The notes under the pieces are model-generated. The model saw nothing but the letters and a program-made list of their open reading frames with translations, was not told the origin of the DNA and did not search any database. A stretch of 9,114 nt of DNA from CAZKXU01 sp964556665 (GTDB lineage: Bacteria > Bdellovibrionota_C > UBA2361 > CAZKXU01), in the NCBI GenBank assembly GCA_964556665.1, contig CAZKXU010000107.1, positions 1-9,114 of the forward strand, given 5' to 3'. How positions within the stretch are numbered: position 1 is the stretch's first letter; every line of letters starts with the position of its first letter. Positions 6,901 through 9,114 of the stretch are shown here, one piece after another. A program made the position numbers and the translations under genes.

Positions 6901-7213
6901 TTCCATTAATCTTATTTAATTTGGTGAGAGCTGCAATCTTACCCTCATCAGGTACCGCGCTCATGATAAAGATCCGCTCAGCATTGAAGTTTTTAAAACT
7001 GACTAACTTTAGTGCCCCTAGCTCCTTTCTTACCTCAGTACGCGCTAACTCTGCTGCCTTTGTTGACAATCCGCTCTGAGTTACAGCATTTCCGTAACTT
7101 ACAATATATTCTCCAGGTACGGCGTCTTTGCACTGCGCAAGGACTGTGTTTGAGCAGAGGAGAATGGCTATTACTGATAGGAAGTTGAGTCGTGCTGGGA
7201 GTTTCATTAGCAT
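3977..7213 (-). CDS. Large secreted multidomain subtilisin-like protease with FG-GAP propeller
   Basis: The product has 1,078 residues. The signal peptide is about 1-26 (cleavage after VLA). An I9-like propeptide follows (33-115, beginning GEYIVSYG). Six FG-GAP/VCBS-type repeats come next, centred near 177, 238, 290, 350, 405 and 458, each with an acidic loop such as DFNEDKLLD or DLNRDNLAD. A carboxypeptidase-regulatory/CNA-B-like domain spans about 515-590. The S8 catalytic domain spans about 610-930 with Asp653 (MDSGID), His708 (SHGTHVAG), Asn806 (AAGN) and Ser874 (GTSMAAP), plus the calcium-loop-like GNGIDDDNNGIIDD (677-690). A Pro/Thr-rich linker (937-960) leads to a C-terminal beta domain (967-1078). 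An active extracellular or cell-surface protease is inferred; the propeller probably binds a partner or substrate. Two ATGs compete: 7213 and 7207. The GTAGGTA at 7214-7220 is better spaced for 7207, giving MKLPARLNF. Substrate unknown. Confidence 0.95.
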   Translation of the reverse strand: MLMKLPARLNFLSVIAILLCSNTVLAQCKDAVPGEYIVSYGNAVTQSGLSTKAAELARTEVRKELGALKLVSFKNFNAERIFIMSAVPDEGKIAALTKLNKINGIRPNCIRELRANGFTLSGKVELTNAPINSKGSLSLSGTTASELIQLNFDKSKQSYPIESALDIGKIAIGDGVFDNDGLPDMLVMGRSDVNGTIETNLYITQNLGSGHFQRPGDEIPFDNTGLVMEEVKSADLTNDQGDDLVISFTDPATNKSTIFIYYSNTDGTFTSKVLNLGGRITGLQIADFNEDKLLDLVTLEQTNTGAGNPDWVVSVYLSQGKAEFSTPQSLKPTYNAGNSVFGPSIADIGGDQYLDIVVVTPNRIEVFTNSGNGVFPTSPAVNQIDNLGAGGPATNFNSLTVVDLNRDNLADIGLSSIGTGVTDYAVQVRNQAGAFLSTNLTFTQVGSELVDTIATDFDNDRDYDLIYTDKTAGGPLVFMNKFKENGTAPGGALIFQQDKSYPTNITVAPLNSVGYSHYGVAGVTVTLTSKSNGETVTARTDTSGEFKFFGIPADNYSISAARQNYLITPKLGTDITINGNNDSLDFTAKPTVPLAPDLPADAPLTTTNDPGFGDMWGIYNFGQHGGTTNIDMDVTEAWELTKGTADTVIAIMDSGIDSSHIDLKDNLFVNTLEIAGNGIDDDNNGIIDDIHGMNAVLMNGDVTDLNSHGTHVAGTIGAIANNQEGIVGLNQNVKLMALNVFHDQRGASDASMLAAIDYAILMRNRGINIRAMNVSLGGPGSCPADFTNALNALNAAGIVFVAAAGNATNNNDTNPDFPSGCSNENLLSIAALDRNGNLANFSNFGQTTVDIGAPGVEILSTIPGNRYASFEGTSMAAPHASGAVALLSSFFPRLTPAELINRILRNPKFLGNLNGTMLVPGIISVRNALDDSVNIEPAEPLPPPLATSVPIPTATATAQPITGVGQSPQNPTISGVVISKKVNNIKKTVTFNIASADIVSASSAVSIVRVVATAANGKTREAILQPFFNNNSKFGGKVQAKFKSTGKSRKLTFLLTIEALNTNGQLGRFEQLITVRVK

Positions 7214-7220
7214 TACCTAC
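7214..7220 (-). promoter_or_regulatory. Ribosome binding site of the large protease
   Basis: On the minus strand this reads GTAGGTA. The AGG core is only about 3 nt from the ATG at 7213 but about 9 nt from the ATG at 7207. This favours the second ATG and shortens the protein by two residues. Confidence 0.5.
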
Positions 7221-7249
7221 AGTCAGTCAGTTTAAGCAAAGTGTCGGAG

Positions 7250-7326
7250 TACTGGGACCGCGGGCATCTTGCCCGCTTAGTATTAATTAGCACTATGTAG
7301 CGGGCTGGAAGCCCGCTGTCCCAGTA
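7250..7326. repeat. REP/BIME-like palindromic element: two GCGGGC hairpins head to head
   Basis: Perfect 9-bp outer arms (tactgggac 7250-7258, gtcccagta 7318-7326) enclose two hairpins. Hairpin 1 is gcgggc-atctt-gcccgc (7260-7276) and hairpin 2 is gcgggc-tggaa-gcccgc (7300-7316). An AT-rich spacer lies between them. Each half is an inverted copy of one unit (tactgggacNgcgggc...gcccgc), the layout of paired REP sequences. It is much more GC-rich than its surroundings. It lies between two same-strand genes, 37 bp upstream of the large protease ORF, so it could stabilise the 3' end of the upstream transcript or reduce read-through. No transposase is present here. Confidence 0.85.
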
Positions 7327-7345
7327 TCAAATAATTGCAACTAAA

Positions 7346-8029
7346 CTATGGTGCTGTATAAGCGTACACGCCCTTCATGCCAGCGCCTAATTGAAGTGCT
7401 CCATCCACTGCAAAGTTGATCTCAAAACCTTCTTTGCCAGCTGGGATAGCATCAAGATTTCCTAAAGAGTTGCCAATAATCTCTGTTGGATAGATACAAA
7501 CCGTTCCTGCTGGTGCGGTTGGATTTGAGCTTGTACCTGTGCATTTTGAAGAATCAGCTAACTCTAAGCCGCTGTAACAGGTAGAGACACCCTGGCCGCA
7601 AAAATTTATCATTTCTTGGTTTAACGCAACCACTACATCGCGAGCACCGAATGATTGATTTGTTTTTGCAGGGAGGCTCTGGAAGATTCTAATTACCTGT
7701 TTACTACCGTCAATGTAAGGATAAGCTACTCCAAACGCACCGGTAACCGTTGTGCCACTTGGCATTGGATCAAATGCACTAGCACCTCTAGCGCCTGGCT
7801 GTCCGGCTGGACCGACTGGGCCCTGTGCGGATATTGACTGTCCAAGTGTAGCTGTTGTGTTCGCTTTAGTCTCACCACCAGCGCATTTTGGGCGGAAGCT
7901 TACCTCTCCAGTAAAATTGTTGATACAAGCAACATATTTTGGAAATTTAATCTTTGTTTGTGCAATCGAAACATCTGCAACTAAAGTGCTGGCTACGAAT
8001 GCAGCCATGAGAACTACTACTTTTTTCAT
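7346..8029 (-). CDS. Secreted protein with short collagen-like segment
   Basis: The 227-residue product has a clear signal peptide (MKKVVVLMAAFVASTLVADVSIA, residues 1-23, then Gln). Residues 32-55 follow a layout often seen before collagen-like stretches in exported bacterial proteins: YVACINNFTGEV...CAGGET, with Cys35 and Cys49 as a likely disulphide. Five Gly-X-Y triplets follow (70-84: GPV GPA GQP GAR GAS). The C-terminal domain (91-227) starts with SGTTVTGAFG and contains CTGTSSNPTAPAGTVCIY (163-180), resembling the CxGTxxNPxAxPGxLCVY motif of exported proteins of unknown function. Cys144, Cys151, Cys163 and Cys178 may form further disulphides. The start is supported by a strong ribosome binding site. 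It may be co-transcribed with the large protease downstream (132-bp gap with the REP-like element), but this is not shown. A structural or surface role is inferred. Confidence 0.88.
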   Translation of the reverse strand: MKKVVVLMAAFVASTLVADVSIAQTKIKFPKYVACINNFTGEVSFRPKCAGGETKANTTATLGQSISAQGPVGPAGQPGARGASAFDPMPSGTTVTGAFGVAYPYIDGSKQVIRIFQSLPAKTNQSFGARDVVVALNQEMINFCGQGVSTCYSGLELADSSKCTGTSSNPTAPAGTVCIYPTEIIGNSLGNLDAIPAGKEGFEINFAVDGALQLGAGMKGVYAYTAP

Positions 8030-8033
8030 AAAC

Positions 8034-8040
8034 TACCTCA
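8034..8040 (-). promoter_or_regulatory. Strong ribosome binding site (TGAGGTA)
   Basis: On the minus strand TGAGGTA lies 4 nt before the ATG at 8029, with the GAGGT core about 5 nt away. It fixes the start of the collagen-like gene. Confidence 0.8.
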
Positions 8041-8064
8041 TAAAAATATATAAAACCTAAGCTT

Positions 8065-8082
8065 GGAGTGTTTATCTACTCC
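8065..8082. repeat. Small 5-bp hairpin in the 5' region of the collagen-like gene
   Basis: ggagt (8065-8069) and actcc (8078-8082) can pair around an 8-nt loop, about 36 bp upstream of the start codon. It is short and could be chance. Confidence 0.3.
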
Positions 8083-8165
8083 GAACTTCTTATGTAGTTA
8101 TGGCTGAAGGGAATAATTTGTAGCTTGAAAACTTGTAAAAGAGCTGCTTAAAGACCAAAACAGGA

Positions 8166-8174
8166 TTTTTTTTT
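8166..8174 (+). promoter_or_regulatory. T9 tract and AT-rich stretch upstream of the rRNA promoter (possible UP element)
   Basis: A run of nine T bases opens an AT-rich stretch (8166-8200) just upstream of the TTGACA box. rRNA promoters often carry such UP-like sequence. The T run lies about 30 bp from the -35, at the far end of the usual range. Confidence 0.4.
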
Positions 8175-8204
8175 AGTCTTTGTAAGAATTATTCTGATCC
8201 TATG

Positions 8205-8234
8205 TTGACATTTAAACAATTCTGCTGCTAAAAT
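8205..8234 (+). promoter_or_regulatory. rRNA operon promoter (sigma-70 type, extended -10)
   Basis: A perfect TTGACA (8205-8210) is followed after 18 bp by TAAAAT (8229-8234), preceded by TG one base upstream (TGCTAAAAT). Transcription is expected to start near 8240-8242 in a C/T-rich stretch. It is the best promoter match in the window, points at the 16S gene 520 bp away, and no gene lies between. Confidence 0.75.
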
Positions 8235-8463
8235 CTCCTTCCCCTTGATTGATAAGCAATTTCAACCAAATTCGGTTGAGTTTCTTGGGAGAAGCGAGGT
8301 CCTCTAAACCATAATCGCTTCAAACAGGGTAGGGTAATTAGGTCATAAATGCTCGGTAATGAGATGTTTGTATTATGGCCTCTCCCGGCAGCGGCTTATT
8401 TAGAAGGACCCGGCGTGTAGCCTTTTTTGAACCGTAATTTATCGGTAGGCCTTATTTTTCACT

Positions 8464-8476
8464 CTCTTTGTTTAAA
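8464..8476 (+). promoter_or_regulatory. Possible boxA antitermination site
   Basis: ctctttgtttaaa resembles the boxA core (TGCTCTTTAACA in E. coli; a CTTTG form in Bacillus) that loads NusB/S10 on rRNA leaders. The position downstream of the promoter and upstream of 16S fits. The match is partial and the region is T-rich. Confidence 0.3.
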
Positions 8477-8538
8477 AGGGGTTGAAAAGTACGGCTTTGT
8501 GCTTGAGTTTGTTAATTCAGTATTTTGCAGTACTAACA

Positions 8539-8593
8539 TTCTACCCTTTTTTCAATTTCAGCTCTTAAAGCTAAAATTAAAAAAAGGGTAGAA
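8539..8593. repeat. Long near-perfect hairpin (25-bp stem, 5-nt loop) in the rRNA leader
   Basis: Arms 8539-8563 and 8569-8593 match at 23 of 25 positions around the loop cttaa. Both mismatches would be C-A pairs. The arms begin ttctaccctttttt and end aaaaaaagggtagaa. No T run follows the right arm, so it is not a normal terminator. A double-strand-RNA processing site or a miniature palindromic insertion are possible readings. Confidence 0.85.
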
Positions 8594-8718
8594 GACATCG
8601 TTGGTAATGGGTAGAAGCTACTTAGAATGGTTTGAGCATAAGATCTCGTAAATATAACCGCTGTGGCGATCTTAGATGAATAATCGAGGATTGGCTCCAG
8701 CAAGATGTTTCAAAAATT

Positions 8719-8750
8719 TACATAGACAGATTAACCTCTGTCTTTATGTA
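8719..8750 (+). repeat. Hairpin just upstream of 16S
   Basis: tacat-agacaga (8719-8730, sharing one A) pairs with tctgtct (8737-8743) and atgta (8746-8750), with a 2-nt bulge and the loop ttaacc. It ends 11 nt before the predicted 16S 5' end. It is probably part of the pre-rRNA fold or a maturation signal. Confidence 0.55.
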
Positions 8751-8761
8751 GCAGATAATTT

Positions 8762-9114
<353 letters not shown>

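Larger units (their letters stand above)
8235..8761 (+). other. rRNA operon leader, no gene seen
   Basis: This is roughly 520 nt of transcribed leader before 16S. I see no ORF or tRNA. It contains hairpins at 8262-8279 (tcaacc/ggttga), 8539-8593, 8640-8673 (aagatc/gatctt) and 8719-8750, a boxA-like sequence near 8464, and a gggtagaag direct repeat (8586-8594 and 8609-8617). Processing stems that pair with sequence after 16S cannot be tested because that part is outside the window. Confidence 0.6.

Noticed and set aside
7130..7160. Lipoprotein signal in the large protease (Cys near the signal peptide end)
   Set aside because: ILLC and LAQC do not fit a lipobox; a signal-peptidase I site after VLA fits better.
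7752..8060. Plus-strand open frame of 102 codons opposite the collagen-like gene
   Set aside because: Mirror of the Gly-X-Y and signal-peptide region; the minus-strand gene has a strong ribosome binding site and a real signal peptide.
8632..8658. Second rRNA promoter (TTGAGC, 15 bp, TATAAC)
   Set aside because: The 15-bp spacer is too short and the -35 is weak; chance matches are expected in this AT-rich stretch.
8235..8761. tRNA gene in the rRNA leader
   Set aside because: No acceptor/anticodon/T-loop pattern such as GGTTCGA-type T-arm with matching 7-bp ends was found.

Overview
The window is bacterial, AT-leaning DNA from what looks like an uncultured, Gram-negative-type organism. Four of the five protein genes encode exported or membrane-anchored products, one with a BamE/DUF2845-like core. 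The right edge holds the first ~350 nt of a 16S rRNA gene with an intact EUB338 target (9093-9110). That rRNA has unusual positions: a 27F-site mismatch at 8779, GCGTGCTTAAGACATGCAAG in helix 3/V1, and CAGCAGTT after the EUB338 site. These do not look like common Proteobacteria, Firmicutes or Actinobacteria, and I cannot place the phylum without a tree.

Left part (1-2885): the 3' part of an isocitrate/isopropylmalate-dehydrogenase-type gene (+) converges with a secreted subtilisin-like protease gene (-), 17 bp apart. The dehydrogenase carries two tandem copies of the family's dimerisation/active-site domain, and each copy keeps the catalytic residues that the other has lost. This looks like a dimeric enzyme turned into a single chain by domain duplication, and it is the most interesting object in the window.

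Middle (2886-3976): a small membrane-anchored protein with a BamE/DUF2845-like core is transcribed divergently from protease 1. Its N-terminal codons contain a (TC)7T tract. An upstream ATG in another frame would join the gene if the tract gained one unit, which suggests phase variation. After it comes a ~340 bp gene-free stretch rich in inverted repeats, including two interleaved stems with pseudoknot topology.

Right-centre (3977-8029, all minus strand): a small secreted protein with a short collagen-like segment lies upstream of a 1,078-codon multidomain secreted protease. The protease order is signal peptide, propeptide, FG-GAP propeller, CNA-B-like domain, S8 protease, Pro/Thr linker, beta domain. 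A 77-bp palindromic pair of GCGGGC hairpins (REP/BIME-like) separates the two. The two proteases are paralogues, so the locus looks like a secreted-proteolysis and surface-protein neighbourhood.

Right (8030-9114): a strong rRNA promoter (TTGACA, 18 bp, TGCTAAAAT) fires rightward. A ~520-nt leader follows, containing several hairpins, one with a 25-bp near-perfect stem. Then the 16S gene begins.
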